Origin: an uncultured Caryophanales bacterium
GTDB taxonomy: Bacteria; Bacillota_I; Bacilli_A; RFN20; CAG-826
NCBI GenBank assembly: GCA_946625055.1
Contig: CAMOSS010000004.1
Coordinates: forward strand, 1 to 34,351
Reading direction: 5' to 3'
DNA: 34,351 nucleotides
Part shown: one piece after another, positions 17,671-26,677 of the stretch
Layout of the letters: each line of letters begins with the position of its first letter
How positions within the stretch are numbered: the first letter of the stretch is position 1
The notes under the pieces: generated by a model
Told to the model about the DNA's origin: nothing
Database searches by the model: none
What the model saw: the letters and a program-made list of their open reading frames with translations, nothing else
Program-made: the position numbers and the translations under genes

Positions 17671-17862
17671 ATGCAATGGTTTGAATACATAATTATTGGT
17701 TTTGCAGTCATATACGTGGCATTAGTTATTGTCCTCACTTTAGTGAAGAAAAAAGTGAAAAAGTATGGCTGTAGTGGATCATGCTCTTCTTGTTCGCAAG
17801 AATGTATTTGTAAAAACAAAGATCAATTGCTCAAAGAATATCATGAGCTAAACACAAAATAA
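17671..17862 (+). CDS. FeoB-associated Cys-rich membrane protein
   Basis: One TM then YGCSGSCSSCSQECICK; directly after feoB with SD gaaaggag. Confidence 0.88.
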   Translation: MQWFEYIIIGFAVIYVALVIVLTLVKKKVKKYGCSGSCSSCSQECICKNKDQLLKEYHELNTK

Positions 17863-17870
17863 AAAAGCAT

Positions 17871-17910
17871 AACCCTTTCACATAAATTGTGGAGGGGTTA
17901 TTATTTTATT
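17871..17910 (+). terminator. Hairpin between the Cys-rich protein gene and the HMA gene
   Basis: AACCCTTTCACA-TAAAT-TGTGGAGGGGTT (12 bp, two G-U) followed by ATTATTTTATT. Confidence 0.6.
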
Positions 17911-17925
17911 GGTGAGGTAATTATT

Positions 17926-18186
17926 ATGTATGAATATAGACTTGAAATACACGGAATGATGTGCGGAATGTGTGAATCACACATCAATGACGCGATTAGA
18001 AATAACTTTGATGTTAAGAAAGTAACATCAGATAGAAGAAAAGATGAAACTGTTATCTTAAGCAAAGAAAAGTTAGATGAGAACAAACTTTTAGAAGTTA
18101 TTAAAGCTACCGGTTATGACTATAAAGGCATGCAAGTTAATGAAGTTGAAGAAAAAGGTTTCTTCTCTAAACTTTTTAAGAAATAA
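17926..18186 (+). CDS. Heavy-metal-associated (HMA) domain protein, metallochaperone-like
   Basis: YRLEIHGMMCGMCESHINDAIR (GMxCxxC). ATG 17926 follows gtgagg; preferred over 17887, which lies inside the hairpin. Confidence 0.87.
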   Translation: MYEYRLEIHGMMCGMCESHINDAIRNNFDVKKVTSDRRKDETVILSKEKLDENKLLEVIKATGYDYKGMQVNEVEEKGFFSKLFKK

Positions 18187-18218
18187 CGGACACTCTATTT
18201 TAAAGAGAGAAGGTTTTT

Positions 18219-18252
18219 AAAGCGATAGATTTACTCTATTGCTTTTATTTTA
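18219..18252 (+). terminator. Rho-independent terminator
   Basis: AAAGCGATAGA-TTTAC-TCTATTGCTTT-TATTTT. Confidence 0.75.
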
Positions 18253-18343
18253 TATATTGTTATTGTCTCTTAAGAAAAGGTGACATGATTAATTATCTTT
18301 AAAAAGATAAAGATAATGATAAAATTAAAGAGTAACAAAGATT

Positions 18344-19663
18344 ATGAATTATGAACTTATATTAAGTATTTTGGATATTATTGTCCTTGTGTTTGTTTTC
18401 GGCTTTCCGATCTATGGTTTTAATTTGGTTATTAACTTTATTGTTTCATTCCATCATTTTAAAAGAGTTCCACATAGTGATAAATATACAAAGTTTGCAA
18501 TATTAATTCCTGCTAGAAATGAAGCAGAAAGAGTGGTTAAGCACATCGCGAAATCGTTAGTAAATCAAACTTATCCAAGGGAATACTTCGATGTCTATTT
18601 CATTGTAGAAAGTCAAAATGATCCAACTATTCAAAGAGCCTTGAAACATGACTTCTATTATTTTGTGAGACCTCCAATTTCTCCAGATAGAAGAACCAAA
18701 GGATATGCATTACAAGAATGTATCGATTATTTTAAGATTAATCAAATAAAATATGATGCATATATGATTTTTGACGCTGATAATGTCTTAGAATCCAATT
18801 ACTTGGAAGTAATGAATGATATGAGACAAGCTGGCTACGAAGTAGGGCAAGGCTATCGTAATTTCACAAATTGTTCTGAAAACATTTTTACTTCTACATC
18901 ATCAATTTTATTCCTTTATATTATGGCGGTTACAGGCCAAGCTAGAAGCAATTTATATAATAAAATTTCTTTATCAGGAACTGGATATTATATAAATGCA
19001 GATATTATTGATGAAGCGGGTGGCTGGCAATTTACAGGCATGACTGAAGATACAGAACTAACAAGGTATTGTTACAAGAATGATATCAAGATGAAAATCA
19101 CGACAGAAACGCAGTTCTATGATGAACAAGCACCTGAATACAAAGTTTGGCATAATCAACATGTTCGCTGGATATGGGGTTATGTCAATCAAGGAAGTAG
19201 AAGCCATACACATGGTGTGGTACATCATAATTCTGGCAAATTCAAAAGGTTTATGAGCCAACTAGAATATAAGTGGTCATTTATTCCATTTGCCATATTA
19301 AATGTAGTTGTATTTCTATTAGCATTTATTCACCTAGGTTTTTCTATTACAGCTTTAGTAAATGGCGAAATGCATTATTTCTATACATTCTTATTAAGGA
19401 CATTGATCAACGTTCTTGCATTAATAGGAGAGTTTGCCTTTATTGCTAGTATGGTCATCATCAAAGAGTTTAGAAGAACGAAGTTTACTCTCTTTGCCTC
19501 AATAGCGTGTGTACTAACCTACTGGATGTTGTTTTTAGACATCATATTAGCCTTCTTAGATGGCTTATTTAACAAGAATAAAAGAAGGGAATGGAAAGTC
19601 ATTCCTCACTCCGGAAATATTAAAAATAAGAAAGCGATAAAACAGAGCCGTGTCAAACAATAG
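18344..19663 (+). CDS. Membrane glycosyltransferase family 2
   Basis: FAILIPARNEAERV, FDADN (DxD), TEDTELT, QHVRW (QxxRW), flanking TM segments. Confidence 0.9.
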   Translation: MNYELILSILDIIVLVFVFGFPIYGFNLVINFIVSFHHFKRVPHSDKYTKFAILIPARNEAERVVKHIAKSLVNQTYPREYFDVYFIVESQNDPTIQRALKHDFYYFVRPPISPDRRTKGYALQECIDYFKINQIKYDAYMIFDADNVLESNYLEVMNDMRQAGYEVGQGYRNFTNCSENIFTSTSSILFLYIMAVTGQARSNLYNKISLSGTGYYINADIIDEAGGWQFTGMTEDTELTRYCYKNDIKMKITTETQFYDEQAPEYKVWHNQHVRWIWGYVNQGSRSHTHGVVHHNSGKFKRFMSQLEYKWSFIPFAILNVVVFLLAFIHLGFSITALVNGEMHYFYTFLLRTLINVLALIGEFAFIASMVIIKEFRRTKFTLFASIACVLTYWMLFLDIILAFLDGLFNKNKRREWKVIPHSGNIKNKKAIKQSRVKQ

Positions 19664-20456
19664 AGAATGGAAAAAAACAAAAAAGATTTATTTTAGTGAT
19701 GAACTAAACGATGACTTTTATGAGTTTGAGAAGATCAAACGACCAGAATTAAAGCCAAATTATAATTATGTCCATCACAACATTTTCCGTCGTATACTCG
19801 ATGGATTTGTCTATTACATCATTGCTAAGCCAATTCTTGGTTTAGTGTCATTTTTGCATGGAGTTCGATACAAAAATAAGAAAAATCTCAAGGTTTTGCA
19901 TGGAAAAGGAGCCTTTATTTATGCAAACCATATCGGTCTTAGCGATGTTTATAAATTCCAAAGTTTAGTGTTTTGGAAGAAAGTAAATATCATTGGTTAT
20001 TCTGACACCACAGCGATTCCAATTGCGTCTTTAGTAGTTAAAGCTTTTGGCTATCTTCCAATCGGAATGGACGCGACTAATTTAAGAGGCCTTAGAGACG
20101 GATGTGAATTTTTAGTTAAGAAAAGAAAAGAATACGTCCTCATTTATCCAGAGGCTCACATCTGGCCATTTTATACGAAGATTAGACCATTTAAAAACGT
20201 CTCATTTGTTTATCCTGCAGAATCCATGTCTCCAGTTGTCCCTGCAGTGACAGTGTTTAGAAAAGTTTGGTACTCTAAAAAGCCAAAACAAACGATTATT
20301 TTTGGACGTGTAATCTTCCCTCAAGAAGGATTAACTGTTAATGAAAACAGAGATTATTTAAGAGATGAATGTTACAAAGAAATGGTAAGAATTGCTAGCT
20401 CTGTTGAACAGCCTCAATATATCGAATACATCAGGGTTGAGCCTAAAGAAAAATAA
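19650..20456 (+). CDS. PlsC-like 1-acyl-glycerol-3-phosphate acyltransferase family protein
   Basis: NHIGLSD (HX4D), YLPIGMDATNLRG, YPEAHIWP; GTG start overlapping the GT2 gene by 14 nt. Confidence 0.82.
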   Translation: MSNNREWKKTKKIYFSDELNDDFYEFEKIKRPELKPNYNYVHHNIFRRILDGFVYYIIAKPILGLVSFLHGVRYKNKKNLKVLHGKGAFIYANHIGLSDVYKFQSLVFWKKVNIIGYSDTTAIPIASLVVKAFGYLPIGMDATNLRGLRDGCEFLVKKRKEYVLIYPEAHIWPFYTKIRPFKNVSFVYPAESMSPVVPAVTVFRKVWYSKKPKQTIIFGRVIFPQEGLTVNENRDYLRDECYKEMVRIASSVEQPQYIEYIRVEPKEK

Positions 20457-20458
20457 TT

Positions 20459-21661
20459 ATGAAAAGTCTTAGATATCTTTTCCGTATTGGTAACGGACCA
20501 TCTTCTTCACACACAATCGCTCCTTTGAACGCGATTAGATTTATTGTGAATGAAAATCCAAACGCCAAAAAAATGGAAGTGATTCTTCGTGGATCACTGG
20601 CTTTTACTGGTCGTGGTCACTTTACTGATGTTGCCATTAATAGTGAATTGGATTCACACAAAATCCAAAATAGTATTTCTTTTGATTATGACACCGAAAC
20701 AGAATTTCCAAATGAAATGGAAGTTATCGTTGATGGAAATAAGAAGTATCGTGTCATCTCTTTAGGCGGTGGCGCTTTAAAGATTAATGATAAACTTCTC
20801 GATGATAATACTGAAGTCTATCCAGAAAAGAATTTTTCAGAGATTAAAGAATACTGTTTATCTCATAATATCAGCCTTCCTGAATATGTTTATTTAAGAG
20901 AGGGAAATGACATTAAAGAATGCTTGAAAAAAGTATTTGAAACCATGATGGATACAGTTAATCGTGGGTTAGAAAAAGGAGGAGTTCTTCCTGGAAAACT
21001 TCATCTTGAAAGAAAAGCAAAAATTTTCTTTGAGAAAAATGATGAAAATGAATCTAACCAAAGCCGTATGACTAGACTTGTCACTTCTTATGCATATGCT
21101 TGTGGCGAAGAGAATGCGAGCGGAGGCGTGGTTGTGACTGCCCCTACCTGTGGTAGTTGCGGTGTTCTTCCAGCAGTTTTAAGATATTATTCCGACTCAA
21201 ATGACTTATCTTTAGATAGCTGCATTGATGCATTAGCAGTTGCAGGAATCATTGGAAATGTTGTTAAACATAACGGATCTATTTCTGGGGCAGAAGCTGG
21301 ATGTCAAGCAGAAATTGGAACCGCAACCGCGATGTCTGCAGCGGCAATGTCTTTCTTAAGAGGGTTAAATATCAACGGAATTGAATCTGCAAGTGAAATG
21401 GCGATTGAACATTCACTTGGTTTAACATGTGATCCAGTTTTAGGTTATGTTCAAATCCCATGCATTGAAAGGAATGCAGTCGCTGCCTTAGAAGCAATCC
21501 AGATTTCATATATTTCAGATTTTGTGATGAATTCACATCTTGTTTCATTGGACGATATTATCAATACTGCATTGATGACAGGAAAAGATTTGAAATCTAA
21601 TTATCGTGAAACAAGCTCTGGAGGGCTTGCCACAATTACAAAATTTAACGCTGGTGAATAG
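20459..21661 (+). CDS. L-serine dehydratase, iron-sulfur type, single chain
   Basis: GPSSSHTIAPLNAIRF, APTCGSCGVLPAVL, KHNGSISGAEAGCQAEIGTATAMSAAA, CDPVLGYVQIPCIERNAVAA. Confidence 0.93.
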   Translation: MKSLRYLFRIGNGPSSSHTIAPLNAIRFIVNENPNAKKMEVILRGSLAFTGRGHFTDVAINSELDSHKIQNSISFDYDTETEFPNEMEVIVDGNKKYRVISLGGGALKINDKLLDDNTEVYPEKNFSEIKEYCLSHNISLPEYVYLREGNDIKECLKKVFETMMDTVNRGLEKGGVLPGKLHLERKAKIFFEKNDENESNQSRMTRLVTSYAYACGEENASGGVVVTAPTCGSCGVLPAVLRYYSDSNDLSLDSCIDALAVAGIIGNVVKHNGSISGAEAGCQAEIGTATAMSAAAMSFLRGLNINGIESASEMAIEHSLGLTCDPVLGYVQIPCIERNAVAALEAIQISYISDFVMNSHLVSLDDIINTALMTGKDLKSNYRETSSGGLATITKFNAGE

Positions 21662-21707
21662 GACATTATTCACCTTATTTATTATTTTAAAAATATAAAT
21701 ACCGCTA

Positions 21708-21713
21708 TATAAT
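21708..21713 (+). promoter_or_regulatory. -10 box TATAAT, 6 nt before ATG 21720
   Basis: Perfect TATAAT, then agtttc, then ATG; no SD. Confidence 0.55.
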
Positions 21714-21719
21714 AGTTTC

Positions 21720-22190
21720 ATGATTGAAACCAAGGTATTAAAAATAAGAAATGAAGATTTAGACGAGTCTATTAAGACCGAAGCAGTTTTCGATTGGAAA
21801 GTTGTTAATAAGGAGATTGGAGCTTATAAAACAACAGTCTCTTTTGAAAGAGAGAACGATGTCCCTTATTACGATGAGATGATTTCTAAAGAAAAAGAAT
21901 GGCACAAACAAATGGATATCAAGTACTATCCAGTCTATATTTTGCTTGCTATTGCTTTGTTAGTTTTGACATCAAGCGCGGTTGTTAGACTTGCTCTTCG
22001 TGGCTTTGAATATTTAAACATTATTGTTTTTTCATTGTTAGGACTAGGCTTTGCCATCTTTGTGGCGGGCGGTCTTACTTTTTATTTGACAATAAAAAAA
22101 GTACAAAAAACTCTCCCTTTTTACTATGAAAAAAGAAGAGATTACATGTTAGAAATGGAAAAGTTAAGGAATCATGAGAAACAAGACTAA
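21720..22190 (+). CDS. Small membrane protein, unknown, ABC-exporter-associated
   Basis: Soluble N-terminus, two TM segments, charged C-terminus; upstream of the MacB-like gene. Confidence 0.72.
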   Translation: MIETKVLKIRNEDLDESIKTEAVFDWKVVNKEIGAYKTTVSFERENDVPYYDEMISKEKEWHKQMDIKYYPVYILLAIALLVLTSSAVVRLALRGFEYLNIIVFSLLGLGFAIFVAGGLTFYLTIKKVQKTLPFYYEKRRDYMLEMEKLRNHEKQD

Positions 22191-22755
22191 GGTATTTAAA
22201 AACAAGATTCTTGAAGAAAAGATCAATGATTATTCTGGTCTTGGTTATTTTGTGATTGGAACCGAAAAGAAAGGTGAGAACAAAACGCTTGTTCATTTTG
22301 GTCAACCTCCTCATCTTCCTCAAATGCAAAGACTAAAAGCCTTAGAAAGACGTTATAACTGGCTGACATATAGAAGACATTATCATGGATATATCCCTCT
22401 TGTTCTAGGTGCCGCTGTTATTATCGTGTTTACAATATTAAGAATTATCCCATGGTCATTTGGAAAGATTCTAGAAGAAAATCTTAAATGGGGCGAAATT
22501 GGTTTCCAAATTGGTTACAATAGCCATTACATTCTTGGTGGTTTCTTCTTGTTGTTCGCAGTCTTAGAAATATTCTGGATGTTAGCAAGAAGAGCAAGAT
22601 ATCCATATGAAAAACGTGAAGTAGTCAATGAAGGTCTAGAGATTCAACTCAAACTCAGAACTTTACCAAAAGATGAATTTGTGAGAAAAGATGGCACCCA
22701 TTACCATAAAATTTATGACTACTATAGAAGCAGAGAAAAAATGAGAGAAGGGTAG
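22174..22755 (+). CDS. Small membrane protein, unknown, similar architecture to the preceding ORF
   Basis: Overlaps the previous ORF by 17 nt; KVFKNKILEEKI...ENKTLVHF..., TM segments, PYEKRE. Confidence 0.74.
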   Translation: MRNKTKVFKNKILEEKINDYSGLGYFVIGTEKKGENKTLVHFGQPPHLPQMQRLKALERRYNWLTYRRHYHGYIPLVLGAAVIIVFTILRIIPWSFGKILEENLKWGEIGFQIGYNSHYILGGFFLLFAVLEIFWMLARRARYPYEKREVVNEGLEIQLKLRTLPKDEFVRKDGTHYHKIYDYYRSREKMREG

Positions 22756-22771
22756 AAAAGGAGGATAACTT

Positions 22772-25516
22772 ATGTTGAAGCTAATAGGTATTACAAAAGA
22801 TTATGTTTCAAAATCACAACCAGTTGTCCATGCCTTGAGAGGTATCGACCTTACTTTCAGAAGGAATGAATTCGTCGCGATTTTAGGACAATCAGGATGT
22901 GGCAAAACCACATTGTTAAATATTATTGGTGGTCTTGATAGATATACGACCGGTGATTTAGTCATCGAAGGTGTTTCAACCAAAGACTACAAAGACAAAA
23001 ACTGGAATACATATCGTAACCATTCAATTGGTTTCGTTTTCCAATCATACAATTTGATTACCCATATCAACATCTTATCAAATGTTGAATTAGCCCTTAC
23101 TATTTCTGGTATTAGCAAAGCTGAAAGAAGAAAAAGAGCTAAAGACGCTCTCGCAACTGTTGGTCTTAAAGGTATGGAAAAGAAAATGCCTAACCAACTT
23201 TCCGGTGGCCAAATGCAAAGAGTGGCGATTGCTCGTGCTTTGGTCAACAATCCAGAAATCCTTTTAGCGGATGAGCCTACAGGCGCGCTTGATAGTGAGA
23301 CTTCAGTCCAAATCATGGATCTTCTTAAAGAAGTGGCTAAAGATAGATTAGTTATTATGGTTACTCATAACCCAGATTTAGCTAATGAATACGCAAATAG
23401 AATTGTGAGGATGTCCGATGGTCTTATTACTTCAGATAGTAATCCTTATGAAGGAGAAACTGTTGAAGAAAGGGAGATCGCTCTTCAAAACAAAATCAAC
23501 AAAGGTCGCAAAAAAGAGACTTCAATGTCCATTTGGACCGCAATATCATTATCATTTAGAAACTTAATGACCAAAAAAGGTAGAACCTTTTTAACAGCCT
23601 TTGCTGGATCAATTGGTATTATTGGTATTGCCTTAGTCTTATCACTTTCTTATGCCTTTGATTCATATATTGGACAAGTCCAATCTGATGCTTTGACATC
23701 TTATCCAATGTCAGTGTCAAAGAAAAGTTTTGATGTCACCAGTTTAATTACTGGTGTCATGGGAAATGTTTCAAATTCAAACAAAGACAAGAAATATCCA
23801 AGTTCCACTGAAATCAAAGAAGATGCAGTTATGGCAAATCTTGTTTCTAGTTATGTTGCCTCTAACAGCACGAATAATACTAGAGAGTTTAAAACATTTA
23901 TTGAACGTGAAGATGTCAAAAAGAAATACTCAAAATACATCACTGGTATTGAATATTCTTATGAATATGAAATTCAAGTCTTTAAGAATGATGAGACATA
24001 TAGAAGAATTTATCCAATTGATTTCACCTACGGTGACTATTCCGGAGATAGAGCGTGGGAATATGAATATATCAAGATTACTGCGAACTCATTTAAATCA
24101 ATCATGAATTCCATGTCGATTTATTCTGAAATGATCCCTGATTACAACGCAAGAAATAATGGAAATTATAATGAAATTATCGATAGTCAATACGATTGCA
24201 TCGCTGGAAAGATGCCATCAAATTATGATGAAGTTGTCATCATAACTGACGAATACAATACGATTGATGACTATATGCTTTTTGCTTTAGGTCTTAAATC
24301 ACCTCAACACTTAATGGAAACATTAATGAAAATCGCTATTGAAAACAATATCGGCGATATTGAAGATGAGGCCCAAAGAAATGCTCTTATTAATCAATTA
24401 AAAGATTTTGAACCTGTTCCAGATGAAAAGTTCCTTATGACTGCAGAACAAATGATTGAAGGATTAACATTTAGAGTCCCTCTTCAATACTTGTTATACA
24501 AGAACTATGGAACAGATGCTGAACCATATTTCAAACTTAAGAGTGGCGAAGATTTAACTGACGCTATCGCAAACGAAAAGACAGTGACTTTAAAAGTAGT
24601 GGGCGTTTGCCGTCCAAAAAGAGGTGTGACAACCACATCTATTTCAGGTGCTGTTGGATATCTTCCATCTTTAACTGATTATCTTTTAAGAGAGAACACT
24701 CTTGATTATCCAGAAGACGATGGTCTTGTTCACGAATATCCAGCTGGCTATGATTCAGTCTCAAACAATGCAGTTAAAGCCCAACTTGATATGCCTGATT
24801 GGGATGTTTTAAGAGGCAAATCTTTCGAAGATTCTAAGAGAGATAAAAAAGCAAATAATGATGATTTAGCGATCATTGATTTTGCTGAACCAACAAACAT
24901 CTTTATCTATCCTGTTTCATTTGAAGCGAAGGATAAAGTTCAAGAGATGGTTAAGATATTTAATAACGAGCAAGAAGAAAAGATTAAAGAGACATATCCG
25001 GCCTTTGAAACTCTTACTGAACCTGAACAGCAACTCATCATTAAATCGCGTCAAGTAAAGGTGACGGATACAGTGGGAACTTTAATGTCTTCAGTTAGGA
25101 CAATTGTCGACTCTGTTTCCTATGTCTTAGTCGCCCTTGTTTCTATCTCATTAGTTGTCTCATCTGTCATGATTGGTATCATAACCTATGTTTCAGTTTT
25201 AGAGAGAACAAAAGAAATCGGTATTTTAAGAAGTATTGGCGCAAGAAAAATCGATGTTTCCAACGTCTTTATTGCCGAGACATTTGTCATTGGCATAACT
25301 GCTGGTATATTTGGTGTTGGAGTTGCCTTACTTATCGATATACCTATTGCTATTGTCATTAATGGATTAGCAGGAATTGCTTTGAATGTTGTCGTCCCAT
25401 GGTACGGTATTATCGGACTTCCTGTCATATCATTTGTGTTAACAATTATTTCTGGCTTAATTCCATCTTTCATCGCTTCAAAGAGAGATCCAGTTATTGC
25501 CTTAAGAACGGAGTAA
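22772..25516 (+). CDS. MacB-like ABC transporter, fused ATPase and FtsX-like permease
   Basis: GQSGCGKTTLLNIIGG, LSGGQMQRVAIARALVNNPEILLADEPTGALD, then long extracytoplasmic region and ERTKEIGILRSIGARKIDVSNVFIAE FtsX signature. Confidence 0.94.
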   Translation: MLKLIGITKDYVSKSQPVVHALRGIDLTFRRNEFVAILGQSGCGKTTLLNIIGGLDRYTTGDLVIEGVSTKDYKDKNWNTYRNHSIGFVFQSYNLITHINILSNVELALTISGISKAERRKRAKDALATVGLKGMEKKMPNQLSGGQMQRVAIARALVNNPEILLADEPTGALDSETSVQIMDLLKEVAKDRLVIMVTHNPDLANEYANRIVRMSDGLITSDSNPYEGETVEEREIALQNKINKGRKKETSMSIWTAISLSFRNLMTKKGRTFLTAFAGSIGIIGIALVLSLSYAFDSYIGQVQSDALTSYPMSVSKKSFDVTSLITGVMGNVSNSNKDKKYPSSTEIKEDAVMANLVSSYVASNSTNNTREFKTFIEREDVKKKYSKYITGIEYSYEYEIQVFKNDETYRRIYPIDFTYGDYSGDRAWEYEYIKITANSFKSIMNSMSIYSEMIPDYNARNNGNYNEIIDSQYDCIAGKMPSNYDEVVIITDEYNTIDDYMLFALGLKSPQHLMETLMKIAIENNIGDIEDEAQRNALINQLKDFEPVPDEKFLMTAEQMIEGLTFRVPLQYLLYKNYGTDAEPYFKLKSGEDLTDAIANEKTVTLKVVGVCRPKRGVTTTSISGAVGYLPSLTDYLLRENTLDYPEDDGLVHEYPAGYDSVSNNAVKAQLDMPDWDVLRGKSFEDSKRDKKANNDDLAIIDFAEPTNIFIYPVSFEAKDKVQEMVKIFNNEQEEKIKETYPAFETLTEPEQQLIIKSRQVKVTDTVGTLMSSVRTIVDSVSYVLVALVSISLVVSSVMIGIITYVSVLERTKEIGILRSIGARKIDVSNVFIAETFVIGITAGIFGVGVALLIDIPIAIVINGLAGIALNVVVPWYGIIGLPVISFVLTIISGLIPSFIASKRDPVIALRTE

Positions 25517-25519
25517 TTT

Positions 25520-26386
25520 ATGAAAAAAAGCTTGTTTTTGCTGCCAATTATGTCAGTTTTAGCTCTATCTAGCTGTACGATAGAAATCGGTCTTTTTGAT
25601 TCTGAAACAGTTAAACCTTCAACATCATCTGAAGAAAGCGTGGAGAGCATTGAATCCATTGAAAGTATTGAATCAGTGGAATCTGTGGAATCAGTTTCGA
25701 GCAATTCATCAACAAACCATTATAGTGGAAATTACTACAGCAGCATTGATGATAGCAAGAGTGGTTCTGCTCTTTTAGCAGACCTTCAAACATTGATGTT
25801 TTCAACACACAAGAAGTATTGTTCCTATGGTGATGTCCGTTATAAATTCAAAGATAGTGACAAAGACCCAAATAATAGTTCAAACATTATATGTTTCTAT
25901 TCCCATCAATCCATGAGTGGCACTTGGGATAGCGGAGTAACCTACAATAGAGAGCATGTTTGGCCAAAAGCAAGTAGTGGTGGACTCTATAATGACATGG
26001 GCAGTAACTATAACAATTATGTTGGTGCAGGTAGCGACTTGCATCATATCAGACCAGCAAAAACAAATATTAATGAGGGTAGAGGTTCTACCAAATTTGG
26101 AAACTATAAACCAGAGGATTTTGCAAAAGGTGATTGTGCGAGGATTTGTTTATATTTGTACATGCATTATTCCACGAATGTTAGTGGGACAGGTAGTTTA
26201 AAATCACAATACGCTGGTAACCTTGTTTTGACCAATGTTTTTACCTCGATTAGTTTGCTTAAAGAATGGAACAGTTTAGATCCAGTTGACGATTTTGAAA
26301 GAGCAAGAAATGAATATCTTGCCACCTATCAAGGAAATAGAAATCCATTTATTGACCATCCAGAATGGGTTGATAAGGTAATTTAG
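25520..26386 (+). CDS. Endonuclease I-family (His-Me finger) nuclease lipoprotein
   Basis: Lipobox VLALSSC; NREHVWPKASSGG, DLHHIRPAKTNINEGRGSTKFG. Confidence 0.88.
   Translation: MKKSLFLLPIMSVLALSSCTIEIGLFDSETVKPSTSSEESVESIESIESIESVESVESVSSNSSTNHYSGNYYSSIDDSKSGSALLADLQTLMFSTHKKYCSYGDVRYKFKDSDKDPNNSSNIICFYSHQSMSGTWDSGVTYNREHVWPKASSGGLYNDMGSNYNNYVGAGSDLHHIRPAKTNINEGRGSTKFGNYKPEDFAKGDCARICLYLYMHYSTNVSGTGSLKSQYAGNLVLTNVFTSISLLKEWNSLDPVDDFERARNEYLATYQGNRNPFIDHPEWVDKVI
25629..25700 (+). repeat. In-frame ES(I/V) tandem repeat linker
   Basis: Encodes EESVESIESIESIESVESVESVSS. Confidence 0.85.
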
Positions 26387-26395
26387 GAGGATTTT

Positions 26396-26677
26396 ATGAT
26401 TACTAGAATATTGACCTTTTCGTTTATTGTAGCGACATTAGTGTTTTTCATAGTGTCTTTAATTCTGAGACTTTTAAAACATAGAAGACCAGCTTCAATT
26501 TTTGAATTACTCGCAGCAGCATTCTTCGTTGCTTTTACTTCTCAATATATTGTTGGCTTGAACTATCTAAGTGCTTCAACTTATAACTTTGAAGGATTCT
26601 CACGTATATTTTTATTCCTTCTTTCTGTGATTTTTATCATCTACAAATTATTCCATTTCATTAGGTATCATTCATGA
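26396..26677 (+). CDS. Small membrane protein, unknown
   Basis: taggagg SD, three hydrophobic segments, overlaps rimO start (ATGA). Confidence 0.68.
   Translation: MITRILTFSFIVATLVFFIVSLILRLLKHRRPASIFELLAAAFFVAFTSQYIVGLNYLSASTYNFEGFSRIFLFLLSVIFIIYKLFHFIRYHS

Noticed and set aside
22987-23316. 109-aa minus-strand ORF within the ABC ATPase
   Set aside because: Antisense to the conserved Walker/signature region.
25629-25700. ES repeat considered as CRISPR or minisatellite array
   Set aside because: Units are short, in frame and without spacers; a protein linker repeat. No CRISPR array was seen anywhere in the window.
25186-25704. 172-aa minus-strand ORF over the exporter and nuclease gene
   Set aside because: Antisense shadow; its DSTDSTDSI sequence is just the complement of the ES-repeat tract.
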